Shown: piece by piece, positions 27,037 to 35,054 of the stretch
Layout: every line of letters begins with the position of its first letter
How positions within the stretch are numbered: position 1 is the first letter of the stretch
From: Bradyrhizobium embrapense
Lineage (GTDB): Bacteria > Pseudomonadota > Alphaproteobacteria > Rhizobiales > Xanthobacteraceae
Direction: 5' to 3'
Length of the DNA stretch: 64,000 nt
Assembly (NCBI RefSeq): GCF_001189235.2
Contig: NZ_LFIP02000008.1
Span: forward strand, 186,001 to 250,000
The notes under the pieces: model-generated
Told to the model about the DNA's origin: nothing
The model's database searches: none
What the model saw: only the letters and a program-made list of their open reading frames with translations
Made by a program: the position numbers and the translations under genes

Positions 27037-27066
27037 CAAAAAAGGTGAGGGGGCCGAAGCCCCCTC
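27036..27066 (-). terminator. Intrinsic terminator of the His-rich protein gene
   Basis: A perfect 8-bp GC stem (gagggggc / gccccctc, 27047-27066) with a CGAA loop. On the minus strand it is followed by acctttttt (27043-27038 region), a good U-tract. It lies directly after the stop of the minus-strand gene at 27075 and also just beyond the converging dehydrogenase gene. Confidence 0.82.
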
Positions 27067-27074
27067 GTGGACGA

Positions 27075-27386
27075 CTAGCGCCGATGTCCGCCGTGATGGC
27101 CGCCACCATGATGCCCGCCGTGATGGCGGTGCCCGTGATGATGATGGCGCGGATAGTAGTGCGGACGATGATGCCATCCGTGATGGCGCGGTCCATAGCC
27201 GTAGCCCGGTTGCCAGTAGCAGCGGCCCCAGCGATCGCAGACCTGGCGCACCTTGTCGACATTGGACGATTCGCCTGCGATGTGGCTAGCCTGCGGAAGC
27301 CCGTTCGGCATCGCCGATGCCGCACCGGACATCAACGCTGCGCTTCCGAGCGCGGCCAGTCCAATAATTGCAAGCTTGATATTCAT
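27075..27386 (-). CDS. Small exported histidine-rich protein
   Basis: A 103-residue protein with a strong ribosome-binding site (aaggag, 8 nt before ATG at 27386) and its own terminator. Residues 1-25 are a signal peptide (MNIKLAIIGLAALGSAALMSGAASA). The mature part has a CDRWGRC cysteine pair, aromatic residues (CYWQPGYGYGP) and a tail from residue 68 that is nearly half His with Gly, Tyr and Arg. Such His clusters can bind transition metals, so periplasmic metal storage or buffering is possible; this is inference. Similar short GHH-rich proteins are common and uncharacterised in bradyrhizobia. The open frame running upstream to 28013 is only a shadow of the next gene. Confidence 0.82.
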   Translation of the reverse strand: MNIKLAIIGLAALGSAALMSGAASAMPNGLPQASHIAGESSNVDKVRQVCDRWGRCYWQPGYGYGPRHHGWHHRPHYYPRHHHHGHRHHGGHHGGGHHGGHRR

Positions 27387-27607
27387 TGAGATCTCCTTGG
27401 TTGAAGCCTGAAAACGTCCGTGTGGCCGCTTCGTTGCTGCGACAAAAAGACAGGCACGCACACTCGGTTCTGGCGACGGCGGTTCAACGTAGGAAATGCG
27501 GGAGTTGTGAGGTCGCTCCATGCGCGGGCGACAATTGGCCGCGCGACAGATTGGCGAGGCGCAAACAAAACGTGGCGACGTTTGGTCGCGCTTCGCGGAA
27601 AAGCGCT

Positions 27608-28936
27608 CTACTGCGTGGTCAGCGGATGTTCGGCTGCCTTGCTGAAGAAGGCAGCTTCCTCGGCGGTGGCTTCGAGGAGTTGCTGGTCCTGGTCGTAGAC
27701 GTCGTTGCGGAACTGGATGGTCCGGTCCTTCGTCATCCACGCCGTGAGGTAGACCCAGGCTACCGGCACCTTCTTCAGCATGCGGACGTCCTGACGCTGT
27801 CCGGTGGTGATCGCGGCATCGATGGCAGCGCGGGTCCACTGCGGTTGGTCTTTCAGCAACCATGCCGCGAGATCGCGGACATTGTCGACGCGCGAGCAGC
27901 CGTGCGAATCGAAGCGATAGTCGTCGTTGAACAGGCTGTGCTGATTGGTGTCGTGCATGTAGACCGAATAAGAGTTCGGCATGTCGATCTTGACCGCGCC
28001 GAGCGCATTCCATGCGCCGCTCTGCTGACGCACCGTGATGTTCGGCGCGTGATCGCCCGACCAGTCGAGCGAACGCGGATCGATCGGGTTGTCGTGGGCG
28101 TCGAGCACGTCCATGTGCATGCGCGAGAGGTAGGTCGGATCCTTGCGCATATGCGCCGCGATCTCCGTCTTCGTGATCGATGACGGCACCGTCCAGGTCG
28201 GATTGAGGATGACGTCGGTGATCTCGGACGTCAGCGTCGGCGAAGGTTTCTCGGTCTTGCCGACGATCACGCGGTAGCGCCGCACGACCTTGTCGTCCTC
28301 GACGGCCTCGGCGAAGGTGGCGGGAATGTTGACGACGACATAGCGCTGCCCGAACTGGAAATCCATCTGCTCAAGCCGCTCCAGCGAAGCCTCCAGCTGC
28401 TTGATCCGCTTCTGCACGGGCACGTTGAGCGCAGCCAGCGTCCGCGGCGTCACCGTGCCGGTCGCCGCGAGCCCGTGGCGTGTCTGGAAGTGCTTCACGG
28501 CGTCGGCCAGGACTTCATCATAGGCGCCGGCGGCCTTGTCGGCGGAAAGGTCGCCGGTGATGATCAGACGCTTGCGCAACAGATCGTCATTGGCGCCCTG
28601 GACACCCAACGCAAATTTCGCGTCCGCAGGGATCGCGGGCCAACCGCCGCGGGCGGCGAGATCGGAATAGCTCTTCACCACGTCGCGAATGCGTTGGGCG
28701 CTGCCCTGGTCGTAGGTCGGCTCGCGCGACAACGCGAGCGCGGCAGCCGATCGCGTTTCCGCGCCCGTGGCCGACGCGGCCGGTTTGGCTTGGCCCGGCT
28801 GGGCGGCCGGTGCCGCAGGCAACAGCGCATGATGAGGCGGCACGGTTGCAGTCGGGCCGGGCGCACCCGCGGTTTGTGCGAATACCGGCAGAGCCGCAAG
28901 CATCGTAACCACGGCGACGAGTGTCAGTCTCTGCAT
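27608..28936 (-). CDS. Murein L,D-transpeptidase, YcbB type, with peptidoglycan-binding domain
   Basis: A 442-residue periplasmic enzyme. Signal peptide 1-20 (ending PVFA), a Pro/Ala-rich linker to about 65, then a helical region. A PG_binding_1 motif is at about 143-171 (AVKHFQTRHGLAATGTVTPRTLAAL). The YkuD domain runs from about 197 to 370 with H328 (YMHDT) and SHGCSRV containing nucleophile C347. The long insertion before the active site (ITKTEIAAHMRKDPTYLSRM) is the capping loop of YcbB/LdtD-type enzymes that form 3-3 peptidoglycan cross-links. It is the second L,D-transpeptidase in the window and differs in architecture from the one at 13.4 kb. Confidence 0.92.
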   Translation of the reverse strand: MQRLTLVAVVTMLAALPVFAQTAGAPGPTATVPPHHALLPAAPAAQPGQAKPAASATGAETRSAAALALSREPTYDQGSAQRIRDVVKSYSDLAARGGWPAIPADAKFALGVQGANDDLLRKRLIITGDLSADKAAGAYDEVLADAVKHFQTRHGLAATGTVTPRTLAALNVPVQKRIKQLEASLERLEQMDFQFGQRYVVVNIPATFAEAVEDDKVVRRYRVIVGKTEKPSPTLTSEITDVILNPTWTVPSSITKTEIAAHMRKDPTYLSRMHMDVLDAHDNPIDPRSLDWSGDHAPNITVRQQSGAWNALGAVKIDMPNSYSVYMHDTNQHSLFNDDYRFDSHGCSRVDNVRDLAAWLLKDQPQWTRAAIDAAITTGQRQDVRMLKKVPVAWVYLTAWMTKDRTIQFRNDVYDQDQQLLEATAEEAAFFSKAAEHPLTTQ

Positions 28937-29252
28937 ATATCGATTCTCCGGACTGCGTCGCTTGCGCGAAAAAATGGAAGGCAGCGCGTTCGTTCGGAGG
29001 TGATGATCTATCTCGAGACCGTTGCGTCTTGGTTAAGTTTTGGTTGCAGTCAGAACGTTACCGTGACCGTCCTGCCGGCCCGGGGCTAGCGGCGCCGAAC
29101 GGACGAAGAAAAAGCGCTGCCATCGCCGATGGCAGCGCTTTGACATCTTCCCGGTTCGACCGGCGCGTGGCGATCCCGATGACCGGTCGCGGCCGATCCG
29201 CTCGCTCTGGTCGATCGCGTTCGCGGTGTCGCGATCGTACCCGTGCTGCCGT
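28937..29252. other. Intergenic region upstream of the YcbB-type gene
   Basis: A 316-nt gap between two minus-strand genes. It holds the intrinsic terminator of the XRE regulator at 29106-29141. The remaining part, next to the transpeptidase start, should contain its promoter, but I see no recognisable consensus. Confidence 0.5.
29106..29141 (-). terminator. Intrinsic terminator of the XRE regulator gene
   Basis: A perfect inverted repeat of 15-nt arms (aaagcgctgccatcg / cgatggcagcgcttt, 29111-29141) with one central base. On the minus strand it runs into tttttcttc, a good U-tract. It lies 112 nt after the stop of the regulator gene. Confidence 0.85.
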
Positions 29253-29648
29253 TCAATCTTCGTTGGCGGCGATCGATTCCATCAGCGACACCAGTTGGCG
29301 CTGCACGGTCTGATCCTTGATCTTGCTGTAGGCGCGCAGCAACCGGAGGCTGAACGCGCTATCGAGGAACAGCAGGCTCTCGACTTCGCGGGCCTTGTTG
29401 TCGCCGTCGTAGAAGAAGGTCACCGGCACATCGAGCGCGCTCGCGATCTGCTGAAGGCGCGCGGCGCCGACGCGGTTCACACCCTTCTCGTACTTCTGAA
29501 CCTGCTGAAAGCTGACGCCCAGCTTGTCGCCGAGTTCCGCCTGCGAGATCTTCTGCTCGACACGGCGCAGACGGATCCGCTTGCCCAACTCAATGTCCGG
29601 CTTGCCGGCGCTGCGCTGCTTCATCTTCTTTGCTGCTGATCTGTTCAT
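29253..29648 (-). CDS. XRE-family helix-turn-helix transcriptional regulator
   Basis: A 131-residue DNA-binding protein. The HTH_3 domain occupies about residues 20-76 (IRLRRVEQKISQAELGDKLGVSFQQVQKYEKGVNRVGAARLQQIASAL), closely following the classic QxELAxxxGVSxxxVxxYExG pattern. The C-terminal 50 residues are helical without a recognised sensor domain. Starts at 29648 or 29624 are both possible and neither has a strong ribosome-binding site. Relatives with this arrangement are numerous in rhizobia. Its targets are unknown; a GTCGAC-based repeat 180-220 nt upstream may be an operator for it. Confidence 0.88.
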   Translation of the reverse strand: MNRSAAKKMKQRSAGKPDIELGKRIRLRRVEQKISQAELGDKLGVSFQQVQKYEKGVNRVGAARLQQIASALDVPVTFFYDGDNKAREVESLLFLDSAFSLRLLRAYSKIKDQTVQRQLVSLMESIAANED

Positions 29649-29826
29649 TCTTGTGACCCGTCCTTCAAATCGAGAATCCCTGGCCCGGTCGGGTCAGGGA
29701 CACGTTGATGATGTACCGCGTTAAGCTCAAGTGGATCGTCAGTTCGTCCGAACGACGAAATCCAAGAAGATCGCGGGATGGTATCCAAACGCATTTGCGC
29801 GCATTGGAAGCACCCAAGTACCGACT

Positions 29827-29870
29827 CGGTCGACTACCTGAAGTCGACCGCGCCGAGGTGTCTGTCGACA
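29827..29870. promoter_or_regulatory. Operator-like inverted repeats with three GTCGAC cores
   Basis: cggtcgact and agtcgaccg (29827-29835, 29842-29850) are perfect inverted arms separated by 6 nt. A further palindrome tgtcgaca lies at 29863-29870. The arrangement resembles a multi-site operator in the region upstream of the XRE gene. The bound protein is unknown; autoregulation is a guess. Confidence 0.4.
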
Positions 29871-30139
29871 CCCCGCCCTCTACATTTGGCAAAATATTGA
29901 CCAAACCACAACTAGCGCGAGTTTGATCGACACAGATTTTGCGCGCATGCTTACTGGGCGGCATTGCACTGCGCCCGTAGTTCTACGGGCAGCCAATATT
30001 GTACGAGCGTCCTAGTATGGATGCAACCCCAGCTAGTGCATCCTGAGGTCGCGGCGACGGTCTGCGGTTGCTTGACGGAAGCACCGCAAATACGAAAAGT
30101 TTGCCGTAAGTCCAAGTCAGGCTTTCGGAATGTTGCTGG

Positions 30140-30178
30140 ACAATTGCCTAAAAGTTCTGAATCATCAGAAACAATTGT
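30140..30178 (+). promoter_or_regulatory. Nested hairpin in the leader of the orphan small gene
   Basis: Outer arms acaattg / caattgt (30140-30146, 30172-30178) enclose inner arms ttctga / tcagaa (30155-30160, 30165-30170) with an ATCA loop. The structure ends 41 nt before the start codon and 29 nt before the ribosome-binding site. It could be an RNA leader structure or a protein-binding site. Confidence 0.4.
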
Positions 30179-30219
30179 GCGCCTACGGAAAGCCGGCGAA
30201 CTCTGGCAGGAGAGGCCAA

Positions 30220-30531
30220 ATGAAGCGGAAGAGGGGAACACCTCGACTCTACCTCGCGGCTTCGGGAGTGGAAGATATGCCGGTCGCAAATACGGAAGAA
30301 CGATTGCTGGCGCTGCTGGCAACCCTGGAAGAATGTCAGGCGTTTCTGACTGACCGAGCGAACACGGAGACGGCGCGGCTGTTGTCCCTTGCCATCCTCG
30401 AGCTCCGGATGGAACTGCACAAGGTGACGGATTCCGAGCTGAAGGCACTGTGTGACATGATCGCGTCGGAAGAATCAGTGCAGGAACCGGCGACCAGGCA
30501 GTTGCCGCCGTATCTGCGGCTGATCAAGTAA
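30220..30531 (+). CDS. Orphan small protein, helical, unknown function
   Basis: A 103-residue protein that I do not recognise. The start at 30220 (MKRKRGTPR) has a strong ribosome-binding site, caggag 8 nt upstream; an ATG at 30277 (MPVANTEERL) would give an 84-residue product. A basic N-terminus is followed by three amphipathic helices (TEERLLALLATLEECQAFL, ETARLLSLAILELRMELHKV, SELKALCDMIASE) and a short tail ending YLRLIK. There is no signal peptide or membrane segment. It may be a small regulatory or adaptor protein. It is divergent from the XRE gene and convergent with dctA. Confidence 0.65.
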   Translation: MKRKRGTPRLYLAASGVEDMPVANTEERLLALLATLEECQAFLTDRANTETARLLSLAILELRMELHKVTDSELKALCDMIASEESVQEPATRQLPPYLRLIK

Positions 30532-30539
30532 GTCAGCGG

Positions 30540-30556
30540 CCCGCGCGATGCGCGGG
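30540..30556. terminator. Hairpin between converging small gene and dctA
   Basis: cccgcgc-gat-gcgcggg forms a perfect 7-bp GC stem with a 3-nt loop in the 51-nt gap between the converging genes. No U-tract follows, so it is a probable 3'-end structure only. Confidence 0.5.
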
Positions 30557-30582
30557 ACGCCTCCGGCCCTGTATCGTGCGGG

Positions 30583-31902
30583 TCAGCCCGCGGTGACGTC
30601 GACGGCCTCTGTGCCCTCGAGCACGCGACGGGCCTTATCCCGGTCGAGGTCACCTTCCCAGGCCGCGACCACGACGGTGGCGACGCAGTTGCCGATCAGA
30701 TTGCCGACTGCGCGCGCCATGCCGATGAACCAGTCGACCGACAGCACCAGCACGAGGCCGATCGCCGGGATGCTCGGCACCGCATTGAGCGTCGCAGCCA
30801 GGATGACGATCGCCGAGCCCGGCACGCCGTGCGCGCCCTTCGACGTGATCAGCGACACGCCGAGCACCAGCATCAGGTCGCCGAACGACAGCGGCGTGTT
30901 GGTTGCCTGCGCGATGAAGACGACCGCCAGCGTCAGGTAGATCGAGAACGCGTCGAGGTTGAATGAATAGCCGGTCGGAATCACGAGGCCGACCACCGAA
31001 TCCTTGACGCCGAAATGCTCCAGCTTGCGCATCACCTGCGGCAGCACCGCATCGGAGGATGCCGTTGCGACCACGATCATCAGCTCCTCGCGCAGGTAGC
31101 CGAGAAACTTGAGGATATTGATGCCGGCCAGCGCCATCACGGCGCCGAGCACGCCGAGCACGAAGATCGCGACCGAGACGTAGAACAGCGCCACCAGCGA
31201 CAGCAGTTGCTTCAGCGAGCCGACGCCGTATTTGCCGACCGTGTAGGCGACGGCGCCGAGCACGCCGATCGGCGCGAAGCGCACGATCAGGCCCATGGCG
31301 CGGAACAGCACGGTGGAGACCGCGTCGATGAACGAGGAGATTTTCTCACCCTTCTCGCCGCCGACCAGCGCGAGGCTGACGCCGAAGATGATGGCGAAGA
31401 ACAGGACCTGCAGCACGTCGTTGCGCGACAGCGCGTCGAACGAGGTGGTCGGGATGATGTTGAGCAGGAAGCTGCCGATGCCCTCGCCCTTCAGCTTCTG
31501 CGCGTTGCTGGCATAGTTGCCGAGTGCCTTGGCATCCAGCGTCGAAGTATCGATGTTCATGCCGTGACCGGGCCCGAACAAATAGGCCAGGATCAAGCCG
31601 ACCACGAGCGCGACCGTCGTCATCGCCTCGAAATACACCAGCGCCTTGACGCCGACGCGTCCGACCTTCTTGAGGTCGCCGGCGCCTGCGATGCCGTGCA
31701 CCACCACGCAGAACACGATCGGCGCCACGATCATCGAGATCAGCTTGAGGAAGGCATCGCTGAAGATTTTCAGCCCGATCGCGAAATCGGGCGCGGCCAT
31801 GCCGATGATGATGCCGAGCAGCAGCGCGACCAGCACCTGCACGAACAGCGATGTGTAGAGCGGCTTGCGTGCAACTGTAGCGTCCGCGGCGATGGTCGAC
31901 AT
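30583..31902 (-). CDS. dctA: C4-dicarboxylate/proton symporter DctA
   Basis: A 439-residue member of the DAACS family that imports succinate, fumarate and malate across the inner membrane. Diagnostic segments are GIIIGMAAPDFAIGLKIFSDAFLKLISMIVAPIVFC, the re-entrant serine-rich loop ATASSDAVLPQVMRKLEHFGV, TGYSFNLDAFSIYL and GVSLITSKGAHGVPGSAIVILAAT. The length matches rhizobial DctA. A consensus sigma-54 promoter lies 54-70 nt upstream, matching the known DctB/DctD control of this gene. dctBD themselves are absent; a co-directional HWE kinase lies just upstream instead. Confidence 0.95.
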   Translation of the reverse strand: MSTIAADATVARKPLYTSLFVQVLVALLLGIIIGMAAPDFAIGLKIFSDAFLKLISMIVAPIVFCVVVHGIAGAGDLKKVGRVGVKALVYFEAMTTVALVVGLILAYLFGPGHGMNIDTSTLDAKALGNYASNAQKLKGEGIGSFLLNIIPTTSFDALSRNDVLQVLFFAIIFGVSLALVGGEKGEKISSFIDAVSTVLFRAMGLIVRFAPIGVLGAVAYTVGKYGVGSLKQLLSLVALFYVSVAIFVLGVLGAVMALAGINILKFLGYLREELMIVVATASSDAVLPQVMRKLEHFGVKDSVVGLVIPTGYSFNLDAFSIYLTLAVVFIAQATNTPLSFGDLMLVLGVSLITSKGAHGVPGSAIVILAATLNAVPSIPAIGLVLVLSVDWFIGMARAVGNLIGNCVATVVVAAWEGDLDRDKARRVLEGTEAVDVTAG

Positions 31903-31955
31903 GAACTCCCCCTGTTCTTGGCCGGTGTCCTGGTCGGCCGAACCTGTCCCATCTT

Positions 31956-31972
31956 AGCAACTTGCGTGCCAA
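31956..31972 (-). promoter_or_regulatory. Sigma-54 (RpoN) promoter of dctA
   Basis: On the minus strand TTGGCAC (31972-31966), GCAAG, TTGCT (31960-31956) matches the RpoN consensus TTGGCAC-N5-TTGCW fully, with GG and GC at the required 10-nt spacing. It lies between the kinase stop and dctA, giving a leader of about 40 nt. Activator (DctD) sites would fall inside the end of the kinase gene. Confidence 0.85.
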
Positions 31973-32002
31973 GATGTCGCAGGTTTAGGGGCATTTGCCC
32001 GC

Positions 32003-33511
32003 TCAGTCGCCGGATTCGAGGGTGCTGGTCACCGTGTAGACGACGCCGTGGGGCAGGAAATCCACCGTGGCCTCGCCGCCCAGCTGGTCGCGGGCGCTGC
32101 GCTCGATCAGCCGGGAGCCGAAACCGCGCTGCACCGGTTCTGCGACCGGAGGGCCGCCAGCCTCCGTCCAGATCATCCGGAGTTTCGGTCCGGGGCCATC
32201 GTCCAGGATTTCCCAGTCCAGCGTAACCGTGCCGGTGTCGTTGGACAGCGCGCCATATTTGGCGGCGTTGGTCGCCATCTCGTGGAGGAGCATCGACAGC
32301 ACCAAGGCAAGCCGGGGCGACAGCGGCACGCGGGGTCCGAACATCCTGACCCGTTCGGAGGCGTTCAGCAGATAGGGCCGCAGCACGCGGCTGATCACGT
32401 CCTGCAGGTCGGAGCCCTGCCATTTGTCGGTCGAGAGCAGATTGTGCGCCTCGGCCAGCGCACCGAGCCGTCCCTCGAACTTGTCGCGCTCGGCGCGGCT
32501 CGCGCTGCGGAAGGTTTGTGTGGCGATCGATTGCAGGATCGCCAGCGTGTTCTTGACGCGGTGGTTGAGCTCCTCGATCAGCAGGTCGTGCAGCATCTCG
32601 CCGCGCGCGATCGTGGTCGCCATCCGCACCGCAAAGCCGAGGCCGACCAGAAGCAGGATGCTGCCGATCACGCTGGTGATCGCGAGCGAGCGCCACAGCG
32701 GCGCCACCAGCGAGTTCTCGGCGATCCCGGCGGCGACCGTCCAGCCGGTGACGTGCGATCGGGTGAAGCCGGTGATCAGCGCGACGCCTTCGAGCGAGAC
32801 CGTCGGCAGTGTCGCCTCGCTGCGGCGGAACATCTCGGCAAACAACGTCGGCGAGGCGCGCTGCCCGATGGTCGCTTGCGGGTTTGGCACGCGGGCGAGA
32901 TTGACACCGTCGCCGTCGAAGATCGAGATGGTCCAGTCCTGGTTCAGGCGCTGCTTCTCGATCATGGCCTGGAAGACCTCGATCGGCGGGCTGAAGGAGA
33001 TGTCGTAGAGCACTTCGCCGTCGCGGATCACCGGCACTTCGACGGTGATGATCAGTTGCTGCTTCACCTCGCCGAAGAACAGGTTGGAGTATTGCGGCTG
33101 CCGCGTCGTAAACACCTTCTCGACGATCTCGAGATTGTTGCGCGGCGGCAGGCTCGCGGTGTCCGGCGTCAGCGAGGAGAACGCCTGGCGTCCCCGGCGG
33201 TCGGCCACCAGCACCACGCCGTCCTTGCCATACTGGTCGAGGAAGCCCGTCGCGACGCGGCGGAAATTGCCGAAATCGCTGTCGCGCAGCGAGTCGGTCA
33301 ACGCCAGCACCTGCAGCCCGCCGGTCATGCGCTGCATTTCGGCATCGAGCAGCAGGCGGATGCTGCGCGCCGTTTCCAGCACGCGCTGGGTCGCAGCCTG
33401 ACGATCCCGCTGGTAATTGTGGAAGACGATGCCGACCGCGAAAACGATCAGCGGCAACATCGTCCCCGCGACCAGAAGCGCGAGACGCACTGGCAATGTC
33501 AGTTTCGGCAC
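32003..33511 (-). CDS. Membrane sensor histidine kinase, HWE family
   Basis: A 502-residue kinase. The GTG at 33511 (VPKLTLPVRLALL) is preferred: ggggac lies upstream and the first helix follows at once. A transmembrane helix (about 9-30), a periplasmic sensor of about 240 residues resembling a Cache domain, then a second helix (about 273-297). The HWE H-box is ELNHRVKNTLAILQSIATQTF with phospho-acceptor H317. The N-box is LHEMATNAAKYGALS, then LDWEI, and the glycine region GFGSRLIERSARDQLGG. It has no receiver domain and no adjacent response regulator. HWE kinases often feed PhyR/EcfG stress signalling or chemoreceptor-type outputs. It sits directly upstream of dctA. Confidence 0.9.
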   Translation of the reverse strand: MPKLTLPVRLALLVAGTMLPLIVFAVGIVFHNYQRDRQAATQRVLETARSIRLLLDAEMQRMTGGLQVLALTDSLRDSDFGNFRRVATGFLDQYGKDGVVLVADRRGRQAFSSLTPDTASLPPRNNLEIVEKVFTTRQPQYSNLFFGEVKQQLIITVEVPVIRDGEVLYDISFSPPIEVFQAMIEKQRLNQDWTISIFDGDGVNLARVPNPQATIGQRASPTLFAEMFRRSEATLPTVSLEGVALITGFTRSHVTGWTVAAGIAENSLVAPLWRSLAITSVIGSILLLVGLGFAVRMATTIARGEMLHDLLIEELNHRVKNTLAILQSIATQTFRSASRAERDKFEGRLGALAEAHNLLSTDKWQGSDLQDVISRVLRPYLLNASERVRMFGPRVPLSPRLALVLSMLLHEMATNAAKYGALSNDTGTVTLDWEILDDGPGPKLRMIWTEAGGPPVAEPVQRGFGSRLIERSARDQLGGEATVDFLPHGVVYTVTSTLESGD

Positions 33512-33635
33512 GAAGTCCCCGGGGCGGCGCCCATTTCGCTGTGAGCGTAGGGGCGGCGGGAAGGTTCCGCTAAAGCAAATGATGGTTATCTGAAAATTCT
33601 GTGGCGCACGGTGTGCGCCGCAGAACAACCCTTGG

Positions 33636-34910
33636 TCAGAGATTGCTCTCTGTGATCGCGGCATAAACCATGGTGCGCAGCTCGCGCCGCAGCGGATAGG
33701 CGCTCGACGGCAGCACCTGGGTCATGAAGATGGTGATTAGCTCCTCGGCCGGATCGATGAAGAACGATGTCGTCGCCGCGCCGCCCCAGTTGAATTCACC
33801 CGGGCTGCCCGCGATCAGCGTCTGCGCCGGGTGCATGGTGACGGCGAAGCCGAGGCCGAAGCCGATGCCGTTATAGGCGGCCTCGGCGAACATCGAGCGC
33901 GACATCGCCGGCAGGTCGACGCCGCCCGGCAGATGGTTGGAGGCCATCAGCCTCAGCGTCTTCGGGCCGAGCAGCCGGACGCCGCCGAGTTCGCCGCCAT
34001 TGAGCAGCGCCCGGCAGAAGGTCAGATAGTCGGCCGCGGTCGAGCACAGCCCGCCGCCGCCGGAGACCAGCGAAGGCGGCGACAGGAACGAGCTGGTGGC
34101 CGGATCGTCCTGCAAGGTCAGCGTGCCCTTGCGCTCGGCAGCGAGCGGGTTGAAGCCGCCCTGCGGGTCGGCGGAATAGCAGGCGGCAAAGCGGTGCGCC
34201 TTGTCCGAAGGCACGAAGAAGTCGGTGTCGTTCATGCCGAGCGGCTCGAAGATCCGCTCCTTCAGGAACTGCTCGAACGGCATGCCGGAAATCTTGCCGA
34301 CGAGATAGCCGAGCACGTCGGTGGAGACCGAGTAGTTCCAGGCTTCACCCGGCGAGAATTCCAGCGGGATCTTGGCCAGGTCCTCGATCATGCTGTCGAG
34401 CGTGCCGGCCTTGATGACTTCGCCGATCTTCTTCTCGCGATAGGCTGCGTCCACGTTGGAGCGCTGCTGGAAACCGTAGGTGAGGCCCGAGGTGTGGCGC
34501 AGCAGGTCGACGATCAGCATCGGCCGCGTCGGGGGGCGGGTCAGGAAGGCCGGCGCGGTGCCCGCGACGAACACGCCGAGGTTCTTCCATTCCGGAATAT
34601 ATTTGGCGACCGGTTCGTCGAGCGCGACCTTGCCTTCCTCGACCAGCATCATGAAGGCGACCGAGGTGATCGGCTTGGTCATCGAATAGATGCGGAAAAT
34701 GGTGTCGTCCTTCATCGGCGCCTTGCGCTCGAGATCGGCAAAGCCCTGAACGGTGGAATGCACGATCTTGCTGCGGCGGTAGATCAGGACCTGGGTGCCC
34801 GGAAAGCGGCCGGCATCGATGTAGCGGCTCTTCAGATGCGCTTCGAGGCGGTTGAGGGCGGTGGTCGACATTCCCGCGGATTCGGGTGAGGCAGGCGTGG
34901 GAGCTAACAT
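33636..34910 (-). CDS. Serine hydrolase, class C beta-lactamase/EstB esterase family
   Basis: A 424-residue protein without a signal peptide, so probably a cytoplasmic esterase or amidase and not a secreted antibiotic-resistance beta-lactamase. The nucleophile motif is S76-M-T-K79 (IYSMTKP) and the second motif is Y193-S-V in WNYSVSTDVLGY. Later motifs include LVSGGGGLCSTAADYLTFCRALLNGG and SPGEFNWGGAATTSFFIDP, all typical of the EstB/PBP4-like group. Its natural ester substrate is unknown. It is divergent from the intradiol dioxygenase gene with a 144-nt promoter region between. Confidence 0.9.
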   Translation of the reverse strand: MLAPTPASPESAGMSTTALNRLEAHLKSRYIDAGRFPGTQVLIYRRSKIVHSTVQGFADLERKAPMKDDTIFRIYSMTKPITSVAFMMLVEEGKVALDEPVAKYIPEWKNLGVFVAGTAPAFLTRPPTRPMLIVDLLRHTSGLTYGFQQRSNVDAAYREKKIGEVIKAGTLDSMIEDLAKIPLEFSPGEAWNYSVSTDVLGYLVGKISGMPFEQFLKERIFEPLGMNDTDFFVPSDKAHRFAACYSADPQGGFNPLAAERKGTLTLQDDPATSSFLSPPSLVSGGGGLCSTAADYLTFCRALLNGGELGGVRLLGPKTLRLMASNHLPGGVDLPAMSRSMFAEAAYNGIGFGLGFAVTMHPAQTLIAGSPGEFNWGGAATTSFFIDPAEELITIFMTQVLPSSAYPLRRELRTMVYAAITESNL

Positions 34911-35054
34911 CGGGCATTTTCTCCGGCTGGCGAGGCAGCCCTTGATAGCCGAAAAGTGTCCGCTGCAGCAATCGGCCGCCGCTTACCGGCACCTCGCCGG
35001 TAGTGTACGCTCGCCCCTGCAATCGCGCCCTCTAGGGATACGGGAAACGCCGAG

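Larger units (their letters stand above)
29649..30219. other. Long intergenic region between XRE regulator and orphan small gene
   Basis: A 571-nt divergent region, the longest gap in the window, less GC-rich than its surroundings. It holds an inverted repeat with GTCGAC cores (29827-29850) and a third core at 29863-29870. It also holds a perfect 8-bp hairpin gcccgtag-tt-ctacgggc (29973-29990) and a nested hairpin before the small gene (30140-30178). I see no protein-coding frame with a ribosome-binding site. Confidence 0.55.

Noticed and set aside
27387..28013. Upstream extension of the His-rich protein to 312 residues
   Set aside because: It overlaps the YcbB-type gene in another frame, has shadow-like composition, and the strong ribosome-binding site and signal peptide mark the start at 27386.
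29253..30531. Toxin-antitoxin pair (XRE gene plus orphan small gene)
   Set aside because: The genes are divergent, about 570 nt apart, and the small protein has no toxin-like features; not supported as a pair.
31015..32226. 403-residue plus-strand frame opposite dctA
   Set aside because: Antisense of a clearly identified transporter; composition dominated by H, D, E, Q and R typical of shadows of membrane proteins.
33636..34910. Antibiotic-resistance beta-lactamase
   Set aside because: The SxxK and YxV motifs fit the wider serine hydrolase family, but no signal peptide is present, so a periplasmic resistance enzyme is unlikely.
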